64,000 nucleotides of DNA from Halorussus aquaticus (GCF_024218795.1 NZ_CP100403.1:248001-312000); one strand, 5' to 3'; counted from the stretch's first letter, positions 27,659-36,763 are shown. Notes: generated by a model not told the origin, from the letters alone. Program-made: numbers and translations.

Positions 27659-29974
27659 ATGCAATGCATTGAGTATTTCCAGCAACTCGAATCAGAGGGA
27701 CAAGGCTGGGAGCTGGAGAGTCGTAGTCGCGAGGAATTAGAAAGTATCGAGGGTAGGCATGGTGGGGAGTCGCTATACGCAAAACGCTCGATTATTCTGG
27801 ATAACCTCTACGGGGTGGATATCGACGAGGGCGCTGTGGAGATCTGTAAACTTCGTTTGTGGCTCTCGATGGTTGCGGATATCGAAGACGAGCCAGGGGA
27901 GGTCGAACCGCTCCCGAATATTGATTTCAACATTCGGCAGGGGAACAGTCTTATTGGATTTACAGACCTCATCGAAACCGTCAACGAAGAGGGTGATACC
28001 TCACTCACAAATTATGGAATCGGTGAAGAAACACCGGTTAGTGAGTATTACGAGGACGTAATCCACGCTCAGCGGAAACACAAAAGGGCAAATTCCTCAA
28101 AAGAAGCAACCAACGCCCGTCGTCAGGCAGAGTCACTCATCACCAGCTACAGTCAGAATCTGGACAACAAGGTGCTAGATGAGTTCCACAGTGCCAGCGC
28201 TGAAATCACTCTGGATCAAGTTCAAGAATTCTATCCCTTTCATTGGATTCTCGAATTCGCGCTAGTCTACGACCAGGGAGGTTTTGATCTCATTATCGGG
28301 AATCCTCCTTGGGACCAGCTTCGAGCAAGTCGCGACGATTACTTCGTCAAGTTTGATGAGCAGTTCCGGTCCCGGATGCCTTCGAACAAGGACGAGATGC
28401 AGAAACAGCCAGAAGACGAGGAGATTTCCGAGGGATGGGAGGAGTATCAAGAGCAGATAGAGAAGCAAATGCGGTACTTCACTGATGGATCGGAATACAC
28501 TCTCCAGAAGCCGGTTATAGACGGCCGCAAGGATCCGAACGAAAACAACCTTGCTGCTCTCTTCTTTGAGAGACTATTTGACCTCGTGAGCAAACAAGGG
28601 TACGTAGCGCAAGTTCTCCCTGGAGTTATCTTCAGTGGGTCCTTCTCAAAGGATCTCAGATTAAAATTACTTGATGACGCAGAGATCAAGACGTTAGTGG
28701 GCTTCGAAAATCATGGAATCTTTGAGGAGATCGACAATCGATACCAATTCGCCATTCTCTCTTTCAAGAACAGTGGTAAAACGGACCAGATAGAGGGTGT
28801 ATTTGATCAGCGTGATGTTTCTGTCCTCCGCCATTTTGATGAGATGGCAATTACTATTCCTCGAGAAGTGCTTTCGCAATATTCACTGAAAGCACGGATA
28901 TTCCCTAATATCACTCATCCTGAGGAAGTGGGTATTTTGAAGAGTATTGTCTCACACCCACCGTTGGGAGAAGAGATTGAAGAGAAGTGGAACGTCACTC
29001 CCCACCGTGAACTGGATCGATCACGGGCGTCTGACCGTTTCGTCGAAGAGGAAAATGAAGGTGATTACCCTGTGTACGGTGGAGCAAACATTCACCAGTT
29101 CCAGCACGACAACACGTTCGATTCGAGTCTTGATTCCCCTTCACTATGGAGTGTCGATGAAGATCGGCCGGACCTGAGCGCTAAATACCGTGTTCGGGAA
29201 CGGGCGTACAACGGTGGAACGCCGAAAAAGGACATATACGAAGCGTTTGGTGGACCAAAGACCAGCAAATCACAGAAGGGATTCGTCAACGATCTTCTTC
29301 AGGAACACCGTGGACAGGACCTTTGTATGGATGATCTCCTTCCAGACTTCACGGGATACCGAATTATCTACCGGGATATCGCCCGACCTACCGACGAACG
29401 GACAATGATTTCGACTGTGTTACCTAAAGGAATTGTTTGTGTTCACACACTCCAGACATTTTCGCCATATGAAGTCAATCCGGAGCAGGAAGACCTCTCA
29501 GAGTATCCCCTCCGTTCAATCTATGAACGTGCCTACGATGATGAGGAACTGTTCGTCATCACCGGTCTACTGAACAGCATTCCGTTCGATTACCTAATGC
29601 GGACGAAGGTCGATTCACACATTGTCCGGTTTAAACTGGAAGAATCGCAGGTCCCACGTCTCACAGAGGGCGACAACTGGTTCCACTATATTTCAGACCG
29701 GGCGGCCCGGCTCAACTGCTACGGTGAGGAGTTCGAGGAGATGCGGGAGCGGCTCGGCGGAATTGAACCCGCTAAAGAGGAATCAGAGCGTCGGCGACTT
29801 CAGGCCGAAATTGATGCAGCTTCTTTCCACGCCTACGGACTCGATAGGGGGGAAATGCAGTTCGTTCTTGATGACTTTCATCGGGTGTCGAATCCTCGAA
29901 TTATGACGGAAGCCTACATCGAGAAGGTCGCTGAGAAATACACTCATCTTGGAGACGTAGGGCCAATGGAGTAA
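27064..29974 (+). CDS. Eco57I/PglX-like adenine methyltransferase, main part (active orientation)
   Basis: The frame is open from before 26960; true homology starts near 27064 after the frameshift. It contains NQKEMGAYYTPEEITGFM, motif I HILDPAVGSGAFLLAAQ (about 27585-27640), LYGVDIDEGAVEICKLRLWL, and the catalytic IIGNPPWDQLRA (motif IV), which binds the flipped adenine. A long C-terminal region (about 600 residues) should recognise the DNA target. With the N-terminal part the enzyme would have about 1,200 residues, normal for PglX or DrmMI. It would methylate adenine and mark self DNA for the helicase-nuclease at 20072-23878. Confidence 0.85.
27659..27714 (+). repeat. Inverted repeat, right copy of the presumed recombination site
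   Basis: This is the partner of 26138-26193, inside the active methyltransferase gene just after motif I. It includes ATG CAA TGC ATT GAG, with the palindrome CAATGCATTG at 27662-27671. The site lies between motif I and motif IV, so exchange here swaps the catalytic NPPW and target-recognition half while keeping the AdoMet-binding half. Confidence 0.8.
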
Positions 29975-30023
29975 CTTCTGAGTTAGCACTACGCCTGGTT
30001 CTTGAATGTTAGTCCATTCAAGC

Positions 30024-30755
30024 TTACTGATGAATGCTGTCCAGCGCTCGCCGGGTCATCGCTCCATCGACATTCAGATATTGACGTGCAGTCGTGATGT
30101 CCTCCCAACCGAACATTGCTCGAAGTGCAGGAAGGTCTAAGCCCCTTCCCGCATGGTACGACGCTGCTGTGGCACGCAGTCCGTGTAATGAGGTTGCGTC
30201 GTTGGACAGTTCTGGAGACAGTTCAAGGGCCGTTTCCAGACGTCGCTGTAAGGTCGAGAACGAGTATGGCCAACCGCCATGTTCGTCAAGTAGTAATTCG
30301 ATCGCGATTCGGACTCGATACGAAAAATGGTACGGCACTGTTCGAGACGCGGCCTCTGTTTTCGGGAGCCAATAGCTATCCGCAAAACTTTGGAAGTCCT
30401 TCTTGGGATTGTGGTCCATTCGTTGTTTCACCGCTTGCCGACAGTAGCCACAGATACCGCCGTCACGTCCCTTTGTACAATCTTCTTGTTTGGGAATTTG
30501 AATCATCTGACGCTCTAGGTCAATCCACGATGTAGACAGGTGCGTCGTTTCTCCTGGCCGAAGTCCCAGGCGTCCCCCGAGGAGGATAGCGGCTCGTGTC
30601 TCAAGACGTCTTTGCGTATCTGATATCCGCCCAGCTCCTTCTAACAATAGTTCAAACTCGCGTTCGCTAAGAGCCCTTTCTCGTGTTGCTTCCATACCTG
30701 TCTCTGTCTGTCGATACAAAGATAATCCGTATCTTATCCGAGTGTCAAGAGTCAT
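30024..30755 (-). CDS. Tyrosine recombinase (Xer/integrase-like)
   Basis: The protein has 243 residues. The catalytic set is visible: the first arginine in GGRLGLRPGETTHL (about 58), H-x-L-R in SLHGLRATAASYHAGRG (about 193), and the nucleophile tyrosine in ITTARQYLNVDG (about 226). A CTKGRDGGICGYC insertion may bind zinc, as in many haloarchaeal integrases. It lacks a full arm-binding N-terminal domain, so it is short. A second ATG at 30698 (MEATRERALS) is an alternative start. It lies 50 bases from the end of the methyltransferase gene, the expected place for the enzyme that flips the cassette. That role is inferred. Confidence 0.8.
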   Translation of the reverse strand: MTLDTRIRYGLSLYRQTETGMEATRERALSEREFELLLEGAGRISDTQRRLETRAAILLGGRLGLRPGETTHLSTSWIDLERQMIQIPKQEDCTKGRDGGICGYCRQAVKQRMDHNPKKDFQSFADSYWLPKTEAASRTVPYHFSYRVRIAIELLLDEHGGWPYSFSTLQRRLETALELSPELSNDATSLHGLRATAASYHAGRGLDLPALRAMFGWEDITTARQYLNVDGAMTRRALDSIHQ

Positions 30756-30777
30756 AAAACAACATACCTCTCCCTGA

Positions 30778-31195
30778 GTTCAAGCAGTTTCGGGCATACA
30801 AATACATGGGGATGAAATCCAGCAAATCGAACAGGGGCAGGTAACCCTCCTGAGCGAAGGAAAACTGACCACAGATGATTCTGGATTTGAGGCCGTGTGT
30901 GAAGCACTTGACGGGCGAGTCGAGGTGCATGGCCCAATAAAGAAGATCGTCGTCGTAAGCCTGGAGGACGAGCCCGACGTTGTCGAATGTAGTGGCATAT
31001 TTCAATTCCTTCTGGACCTATGAGACTCTACAGGATCGACGAATCGAGCTCCTGCTGGATATTCTGACGACGCTTGGATTCGATTCGTTTGAGGACGAGT
31101 TCGGGATTGAATCCGATCAAGATGAAGTACGCCAAGAAATTCGAGAGAAGACTGACCAAAAGTTTGAGAAACGTCTGTCTGTCCGCTCTCTCTAA
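30778..31195 (+). pseudogene. Two coding remnants, unknown
   Basis: Frame one (30778-31023) has no start but reads like protein: DEIQQIEQGQVTLLSEGKLT, then GRVEVHGPIKKIVVVSLEDE. It ends in TGA. Frame two (from about 31010 to 31195) reads YETLQDRRIELLLDILTTLG and then acidic, helical text. They may be pieces of one or two lost genes that accompanied the recombinase. The family was not recognised. Confidence 0.4.
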
Positions 31196-31745
31196 TCTCT
31201 CTGAGAAGACACGGTTTTGGGAGCAATAGTAGAAGTTCTCATTCTTGAGTCCGCCAGGAGGTCAGCTATGTAAACGGGCGACAAGGCCGGTTGAGTGGGT
31301 GTCCTTCGTTACGGCCCGCCCCGCTCGCCGCTTACCGGCTTCCGGTGAGCAAGCTCACCGACGTCTCGTTCGCTTCGCTCACGAGACCGCCGCGTCGCTC
31401 GCGACCGACCATTCCGGGCATGCGGGCGCTCTCCACACCGCGAGCGCCCGGTCCGGGCTAAAGTGAATCTGGTCTCGACGCCAGCGGGTATCCGCCGGGG
31501 GTTGCGCGCCGTGGGTGCTCACCCCGCGACGCATACTCCGCTGGACGCTCGCGGCGGCCGAGACGGCGCGCGGCGCTGGATGCATCCTCTCCCAAAGTGC
31601 GCTCTCGCTCGCGCCCCAAGGGGGCGCGCGAAGGCGCGAGCGAGAGCGCAGATGAGTCTGTTGGTTGTGGGTGTCGAGGAAATCCGCGATGTAGGAGCAT
31701 CGCGGTGTCGGGCGCGTGAGCGCCTTCGGAGCTACGCTAACTCCA
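31196..31745. other. GC-rich, hairpin-rich leader before the RPA-like gene
   Basis: No real gene was seen in these 550 bases; long frames here on both strands are by-products of high GC. Several perfect inverted repeats occur: CGGTGAGC/GCTCACCG (31343-31360), GTCTCGT/ACGAGAC (31363-31387), GGGCGCTC/GAGCGCCC (31424-31449), and the large hairpin at 31598-31650. Composition differs sharply from both neighbours. Confidence 0.5.
31598..31650 (+). promoter_or_regulatory. Large GC-rich hairpin
   Basis: Perfect 18-bp arms at 31598-31615 and 31633-31650 (TGCGCTCTCGCTCGCGCC and its complement) surround a 17-base loop. It lies 96 bases before the start of the RPA-like gene. It may be a structured leader, a single-strand DNA structure bound by the gene product, or an element end. 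Confidence 0.5.
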
Positions 31746-32642
31746 ATGTCTAGTAACAACGCAAGCGGCAAGGTCGTTTCGGTCGATGAACAGGCACTCA
31801 AACAGGCGGACGAGCAAGCAGTCGATGCGGATGGCTTCGAGGTGGTCGAGGAGACGCCCGAACTCAGAGCGACAGTCGAACAGGAGGTCCAAGCGAAGGT
31901 GGATGCCAACCACCCAGATGGAATCAAGGAGACGAACAACGAACGGATTCAGGGTGCGACCCTCGAACAGGAGGAGCGCATTCGAGCGCGGGAAGCAGAA
32001 CTAGAGCGCATCAGTATCAGAGCTAAAGTCAGTCGGCAGGATGGTCGGGCAGAGCGAGCGCGAGACATCGCGGCGAAACGGAGCAAAGAGCGGCGTCGAG
32101 AGTTCCAGAAGCGGGCGGCAAGCGTGACCCCCATGGCAGACCCGGAGCGGCCGGACCCACGCGAGGAGCTATCCCAAGACGAGCTAGCAAGCGTGAACGA
32201 GCAGACACAGCGGTTGAGCGAGAAGTTGGATGGGTGGACGAGAGCGGCGATTAGTCGGCGATTGGCCGAGCGCGTGGTCGAAGGGGCAGGCATGATGAGT
32301 GCGGTCGTCGGCGTCCACGAAGAATTGCAGACGGCCCCGGGACACGTGATTCCAATCGGCAAGCTCGAAGACGTGAATCGCAAGGAGGTGAGCATCTCCG
32401 GGCGTGTCGACACATTGTGGGAGCCATCGCATCCAAGTATAGCGCAAGTCGGACTCATCGAAGACGAAAGCGGACGAACCCGAGTCACGGTCTGGAAAAA
32501 CTCGCAAGCGCCGTGGATGGAGGAAGGCGAGCAAGTGTGCATCCGCGGGGCGGCCCGGAACTGGTACGAAGGACGTGTCTCCCTCGCCGTGACCGGGTGG
32601 ACGACCATCCAGTTCCCTGAGCGCGGTCGTTGGTGGGAATAG
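31746..32642 (+). CDS. RPA-like OB-fold single-stranded DNA-binding protein
   Basis: The frame is open from 31716; the ATG at 31746 (MSSNNASGKVVSVDEQALKQ) gives the natural start and 298 residues. Residues about 70-200 are helical and highly charged. The C-terminal 100 residues form one OB fold: HVIPIGKLEDVNRKEVSISG, VGLIEDESGRTRVTVWKNSQ, GEQVCIRGAARNWYEGRVSL. Archaeal RPA-type proteins protect single-stranded DNA in replication and repair. A plasmid copy beside TFB and behind a hairpin-rich leader suggests a role in element replication or transfer. Confidence 0.8.
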   Translation: MSSNNASGKVVSVDEQALKQADEQAVDADGFEVVEETPELRATVEQEVQAKVDANHPDGIKETNNERIQGATLEQEERIRAREAELERISIRAKVSRQDGRAERARDIAAKRSKERRREFQKRAASVTPMADPERPDPREELSQDELASVNEQTQRLSEKLDGWTRAAISRRLAERVVEGAGMMSAVVGVHEELQTAPGHVIPIGKLEDVNRKEVSISGRVDTLWEPSHPSIAQVGLIEDESGRTRVTVWKNSQAPWMEEGEQVCIRGAARNWYEGRVSLAVTGWTTIQFPERGRWWE

Positions 32643-32855
32643 CCCGAGTACGCCCCCCTTTTTTGCTGGTGTGGTGCGGTCACCGCCACCTCCCACCACC
32701 TCCACGGTCCGGGCCGCTCACGACCCACGGGCCGTTCGCGGCCGGGCTTTCGCCACAGCAGTCAGACTTGGTTCCCCACCACGACGTGTTTATTCTGCCC
32801 TCAATTGGTGAGGGCCTCTTCGAGAGACCGGTTCACGGAGTCCCTCGTGAGTATC

Positions 32856-33785
32856 ATGGCAACGAGCGAGATTTACGAGACGGCGTTCGACGAGGACGTA
32901 CAGAACGATACAACGAATCAATGCCCGGAGTGTGACGGACGGGTCGCCACGAACGTCGCAGAGACCGTCTGTGAGAAGTGTGGACTCGTTCTTGAGGACG
33001 AACGTATCGACCACGGGCCGGAGTGGCGGTCGTTCAGTGACGACGAGCAGAACCGAGAGCGTACAGGTGCGCCGCTGACGGCGACGCGCCACGACCGCGG
33101 CCTCTCGACGGAAATCGGGCGTGGGACCGACGCAAACGGAAATCAGCTCTCCGGGCGAAAGCGACGGCAACTCGGTCGACTCCGTCGGGAGCAGTCCCGC
33201 GGGCGATTCCAGTCGAAGGCCGAGCGCAACCTCGCACACGGCCTTGGGGAGGTCCGCCGAATCAGTAGTGGGCTCGACCTCACCGAGACGATTCGTGACC
33301 AAGCATGCCAACTCTTCCGGAGCGCCCAGAACGAAGACCTCCTTCGGGGCCACTCAATCGAAGCGATGGCGGCGGCAAGCGTCCACGGCGCATGTCGATG
33401 TAACGGCCTCTCGCGAACACTCGAGGAGATCACCGAGCCAGCGCGCGTTGAGCAGGCCCGAGTGAGGACTGCGTATCAGACGTTGAATACGGAACTCGGC
33501 CTTCCAGCCCAACCGGTGAGGCCGAGTGGATTCATTCCCCAGTTAGCCTCCGAGCTTGATATCCCTGAACGAATCCGGCATCGTGCCCGGCAGTTAGCGG
33601 ATCAAGCAGAATCAGCAGGTGCCGTTTCAGGCGTCGATCCGACAGGATTCGCCGCTGCGTGCTTGTACAAAGCAGGCTGTGATGCAGGGCGCTTGATGGT
33701 TCAATCAAAAGTTGCACGAGCCGCGAGTGTCTCGACGGTGACCATCCGCACTCACCGAGATACATTAGACGAACTCGCTGTGTGA
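32856..33785 (+). CDS. tfb: Transcription initiation factor TFB
   Basis: The frame is open upstream to 32805, but the ATG at 32856 (MATSEIYETAFDEDVQ) gives the usual start and 309 residues. The N-terminal zinc ribbon is CPECDGRVATNVAETVCEKC, followed by the B-finger region (RIDHGPEWRSF). Two cyclin-like repeats follow (about 115-210 and 215-305), ending in the recognition helix SVSTVTIRTHRDTLDEL. TFB recruits RNA polymerase to TATA/BRE promoters with TBP. Haloarchaea carry many TFB copies, and a plasmid-borne one could favour element promoters. It lies 214 bases after the RPA-like gene on the same strand. Confidence 0.9.
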   Translation: MATSEIYETAFDEDVQNDTTNQCPECDGRVATNVAETVCEKCGLVLEDERIDHGPEWRSFSDDEQNRERTGAPLTATRHDRGLSTEIGRGTDANGNQLSGRKRRQLGRLRREQSRGRFQSKAERNLAHGLGEVRRISSGLDLTETIRDQACQLFRSAQNEDLLRGHSIEAMAAASVHGACRCNGLSRTLEEITEPARVEQARVRTAYQTLNTELGLPAQPVRPSGFIPQLASELDIPERIRHRARQLADQAESAGAVSGVDPTGFAAACLYKAGCDAGRLMVQSKVARAASVSTVTIRTHRDTLDELAV

Positions 33786-33896
33786 ACGCACGCTACGGAG
33801 TTACGGTTCTAATTACGTCTCCCATTACGGACAGAATCGGCGGAATTCAAGAATACTCGTAGTGTAATTGATGCTTAGATTTGAGTTGGAAGACCG

Positions 33897-34259
33897 CTAC
33901 TCGTCGTGTATCTGCTGGAGGCATTCCGTGGTGAAGGTGTTGAGATTGTGGGCTGTTTCTGGTTCGAGGCTGACGGCGACACCTCGATTATTGCCGGTCG
34001 GGAAGTGCATGATGATTGCTTTCTCGAACCGCCGAACAGTCACGTAGAGGTCGCCAAAGGGGAACGCCTCTTCTTCGGCGGAGTGCGATTCCGGCTCTAA
34101 CCGTGAGAGCATCCGATCGATCTGGCTCTGTAAGCGGACTTCACGAACATCGTCCCGTAAATAGAGGACATCTGCTGTTCCCTGATGGTATCTGATAACG
34201 CCACGTAAAGCGTTACCCACCCGATCACGGAGATACTGAACTAAATCTGCACCTGGCAT
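33897..34259 (-). CDS. Small haloarchaeal conserved-type protein
   Basis: The protein has 120 residues, with N-terminal helix MPGADLVQYLRDRVGNALRG, strand ADVLYLRDDVRE, and strands DLYVTVRRFEKAIIMHFP and GVAVSLEPETAHNL. The pattern resembles a common family of small haloarchaeal cytoplasmic proteins, but no function is known to me. It stands alone between the convergent TFB gene and the divergent 34346 gene. Confidence 0.65.
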   Translation of the reverse strand: MPGADLVQYLRDRVGNALRGVIRYHQGTADVLYLRDDVREVRLQSQIDRMLSRLEPESHSAEEEAFPFGDLYVTVRRFEKAIIMHFPTGNNRGVAVSLEPETAHNLNTFTTECLQQIHDE

Positions 34260-34345
34260 ACATAGGGGTACCTAGAAGATAAGTATAAGTTCAATGGCCG
34301 AACCGATAAAACCGAAAGCGAAGCAGACGACTATGAGACGACTTG

Positions 34346-35236
34346 ATGACTGACCGGAACTCTAACTACAAAGAACTTCGGCCACTCGGCGAAGCGACGC
34401 ATGTTCCCGACGACAAACTCTCCAATAGTAGCGACGAAGAGTCTAGCCAACAGCGACTAGATGCAGTCGCTACAAGATATCTAAACGAAACTACAGTAAC
34501 AGAGAGCGAGTGTTCCTCCTGTAGAGCATCAATCCCTGCGAATTGGACCAAATGTCGGTTCTGTCTGGTGAACCACCTCGATAGCTCCGAGGAGGAACAG
34601 TCAAGGTCCGATACCGAGTGGACACTGCTTCACGTTATCCATTTTGTCGTGGAAGCATCGACGTTCGACAGCGCCGTCGCGAAGGGGACTGCAGCTGCGG
34701 GCCTGCTCGTGAAGGCCGACAGAGACTCCGCGGTCGACGACTGCCAACTAATCTCCGAGTTTGACGAGGAGCCTGCATCACAACTTGCGGACAAGTGGCC
34801 TTCGCTTCCCGAAGCAGTACAGATTACGTCCAACTCAGGGAGACAGCTACTCGAGACTGCCCGTGAGCTGACGGAGTGGCAGGACACGACGCAGTCGCGT
34901 CACGACGGCGAACATGCGACGTTCCTCTACGATGAAAGCGGACGTGGAATTCAGAACAAAGACCATCTTGAGACTCTTCTTGAGGACGTAGACGACGTGT
35001 GGCTAGTACCCGCGATTGCACTCCAGCAATCTGTCGAAGAGACCAGGACTGACAGCCACCAACGCGAGCGACCGAACAGGAGGCACCTCGAGTGTCGTGA
35101 GTGCGACCGCGATACGAGGCACCGATTCCTCGACTTCGAGACTGCCCCTGACGACGAGTGGAGTGGCCAACCAATGTGGGAATGCCACGTCTGCGGAATG
35201 CCTCAATACGGGCCAGAACCCAAAGCAGATCAGTAG
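34346..35236 (+). CDS. Zinc-ribbon protein with an internal domain shared with 35429-35920
   Basis: The frame can begin at TTG 34343, but ATG 34346 is the likelier start (296 residues). A first zinc knuckle CSSCRASIPANWTKCRFC lies near 52-70. The middle (about 92-230: LLHVIHFVVEASTFDSAVAK through ATFLYDESGRGIQNKDHLE and VWLVPAIAL) is clearly homologous to the whole of the 35429-35920 protein. The C terminus carries a second zinc pair, CRECD and CHVCG. Function is unknown; the knuckles suggest nucleic-acid or protein binding. Confidence 0.7.
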   Translation: MTDRNSNYKELRPLGEATHVPDDKLSNSSDEESSQQRLDAVATRYLNETTVTESECSSCRASIPANWTKCRFCLVNHLDSSEEEQSRSDTEWTLLHVIHFVVEASTFDSAVAKGTAAAGLLVKADRDSAVDDCQLISEFDEEPASQLADKWPSLPEAVQITSNSGRQLLETARELTEWQDTTQSRHDGEHATFLYDESGRGIQNKDHLETLLEDVDDVWLVPAIALQQSVEETRTDSHQRERPNRRHLECRECDRDTRHRFLDFETAPDDEWSGQPMWECHVCGMPQYGPEPKADQ

Positions 35237-35250
35237 ACGGGAAGACACTC

Positions 35251-35292
35251 TTAACCAACAGACGAGGGCGTATTTCGGCATTTGTTGGTTAA
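35251..35292. repeat. Dispersed palindrome, copy 1 (TTAACCAACA / TGTTGGTTAA)
   Basis: Perfect 10-bp arms at 35251-35260 and 35283-35292 are separated by 22 bases. The same arms and almost the same spacing recur at 56970, 59117 and 62545. The copy lies between two genes and about 50 bases upstream of a T-run hairpin element. It is probably an operator for a dimeric regulator. Confidence 0.65.
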
Positions 35293-35341
35293 CTGCAGTC
35301 CCACTCACCACTCCTTCCTGGTTGGACGATGTCGGTCCGTG

Positions 35342-35373
35342 TTTTTTCTGCGCCGGCAATGAGTGCCGGCGCA
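35342..35373 (+). promoter_or_regulatory. T-run plus hairpin leader element A
   Basis: Six Ts (35342-35347) are followed by a perfect 10-bp hairpin, TGCGCCGGCA (35349-35358) and TGCCGGCGCA (35364-35373), loop AATGAG-like. It lies 55 bases before the 35429 start. It belongs to the family of leader elements seen at 38705, 39514, 41320, 42421, 56639, 57031 and 58102. Confidence 0.6.
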
Positions 35374-35428
35374 CCAAGCAGTAGCGCGGCGTGTAGTCGC
35401 GTGCGTCGGCAGATCGAAGTGAGAACCA

Positions 35429-35920
35429 ATGCATATGGTGATTTATTCGCTGGTAGAGGCATCGACACGAGACGACGCACTCGCAACTGGAAAGACGGTA
35501 TTCGACCAACTCGTCGGAGCCAGTCCACACGCGACTGCAGTGTTCGACTACTACGTAACGTTTGACGAGTCGGGCACGTCAGTCGCTGGGAAGGCCCGGT
35601 GGGGCGACCTGCCAGTAGCAGTTCTTGTGGAATCCGACGATGGTCAGGAATTGCTGGAACGTGGGTGGGAGGCGACGAAGAGCGAGTTCGAGCGGAATCT
35701 CGACCGCGTCCGGGAGGCACTTGAGGAACTGAGCGACGAGGAGATTATGCGCGACGACGGGCTTGCCCGGCATGCGTTCCACCAAGTCGGCGCATACGAC
35801 GGCCCCACCATCTTCCTGTACGACGAACACGGGAGCGGCATTCGGCATCGAGACCAGCTTGACCGCATCCTCGACGAGGGCGAGAATCTCTGGATTGTCC
35901 CAGCAGACGTTCACTACTGA
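35429..35920 (+). CDS. Small protein homologous to the middle domain of the 34346 protein
   Basis: The protein has 163 residues: MVIYSLVEASTRDDALATGK, helical middle REALEELSDEEIMRDDGLAR, and end TIFLYDEHGSGIRHRDQLDR with LWIVPADVHY. The upstream neighbour carries the same order and spacing (FLYDESGRGI, VWLVPA). It has no zinc knuckles. The two are likely ancient duplicates. Function is unknown. A T-run hairpin element and a dispersed palindrome precede it. Confidence 0.7.
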   Translation: MHMVIYSLVEASTRDDALATGKTVFDQLVGASPHATAVFDYYVTFDESGTSVAGKARWGDLPVAVLVESDDGQELLERGWEATKSEFERNLDRVREALEELSDEEIMRDDGLARHAFHQVGAYDGPTIFLYDEHGSGIRHRDQLDRILDEGENLWIVPADVHY

Positions 35921-36335
35921 ATGCCCGAGCTAGCCAGGGAACGTGACGGAGTAACCGCAGTGAGTTTTTCGTCCTCCCTGAGGGGTGCATGAAGTCCGAG
36001 TTACTGTGGAGCGACCAACGACTCGTCATTCGAGTATCGGTGGCTGGAACGAACTCCGAAATCGCTGTTTGTAAATTAGAGTTGAAGACTCTTATATATC
36101 GATTTAGTATTGTTTGTCAAATAGCTACCACCGACTCGGTACGTTCCAGTCCAGTACTAGTATCAAATTATCTGTAATGTCCCGTTAGCGGTTAGTGCAT
36201 TCTATCAGTTCGGTGAACACGCCGTTCAAAATGGAGATGGGATTGCCGTATCTTGAAATAAAACTCGACGATCCAGTCAATAGCAGTCCAGATAGAGATG
36301 AAGGATAAGACGGTTGAATTCGTAGTGCCTTCGAG
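35921..36335. other. Gene-free stretch with a degenerate T-run hairpin
   Basis: No gene was seen. At 35965-35988 five Ts are followed by CCTCCCTGAGGGGTGC, which keeps the inner hairpin (CCCTGAGGG) and the GGGGTGC signature of the leader family but lacks the outer arm. No gene follows on the plus strand, so it may be an orphan or decayed copy. The rest is AT-rich. Confidence 0.4.
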
Positions 36336-36763
36336 TCAGCTGAACGGGTTATCGGACGTATCCAGCCGTTTCAGGCCGTTAATCGCGTCAAAGTCGTCAT
36401 CAAAAGAGTAGAGGTATTCAATATCTTCCCGTTCTAGATACGCCACAAGAGTCGCATCCACGAAGGAGAGTTCGTTGTATCGCCGGAAAAGGGCCTGTGC
36501 GGCGTTGAAATCCGCCTTCGGAGCGTGGACTATCTCGAAGTGCGCACCCTCGATAAGCCGGTCCAGCATCTGATTTGCCGGGCCTGCACCGAGTTTTTCA
36601 CGAGAAAGGTTCAGCGTCTCCGCGACCACGTAGTTCGTGATGAGAGCGTCTGGGAGCTCACCGTGGTCGATTCCGCGGACGATCTCTCGGGCGCGGTCGT
36701 GGTACTCGTCGCGGGCACTGGCACCAGCGAAGAGAACGTTCGTGTCAGAAGAGCAACCGCCAT
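36336..36763 (-). CDS. vapC: VapC-like PIN-domain toxin (start region frameshifted)
   Basis: The PIN signature is complete: SDTNVLFAGASARDEYHD (first aspartate), NYVVAETLNLSRE (glutamate), ELSFVDATLVAYLERE (third acidic), and YLYSFDDDFDAI (last). VapC cleaves RNA, often initiator tRNA. The open frame reaches an ATG at 36794 inside the antitoxin gene, giving an odd N terminus. A better start is the ATG at 36763, overlapping the antitoxin stop as TAATG. It needs one more C after CTTC (plus-strand G near 36748) to give MAVALPDTNV. That fits the single-G losses elsewhere. Confidence 0.8.

Noticed and set aside
20072..29974. Complete DISARM or BREX system
   Set aside because: No DrmA/DrmB, PglZ or BrxC genes are present; only the PLD-SNF2 helicase and the methyltransferase are.
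31379..31939. Minus-strand frame of 186 codons in the GC-rich leader
   Set aside because: Ser/Arg-rich, overlaps the RPA-like start and the hairpins; produced by high GC content.
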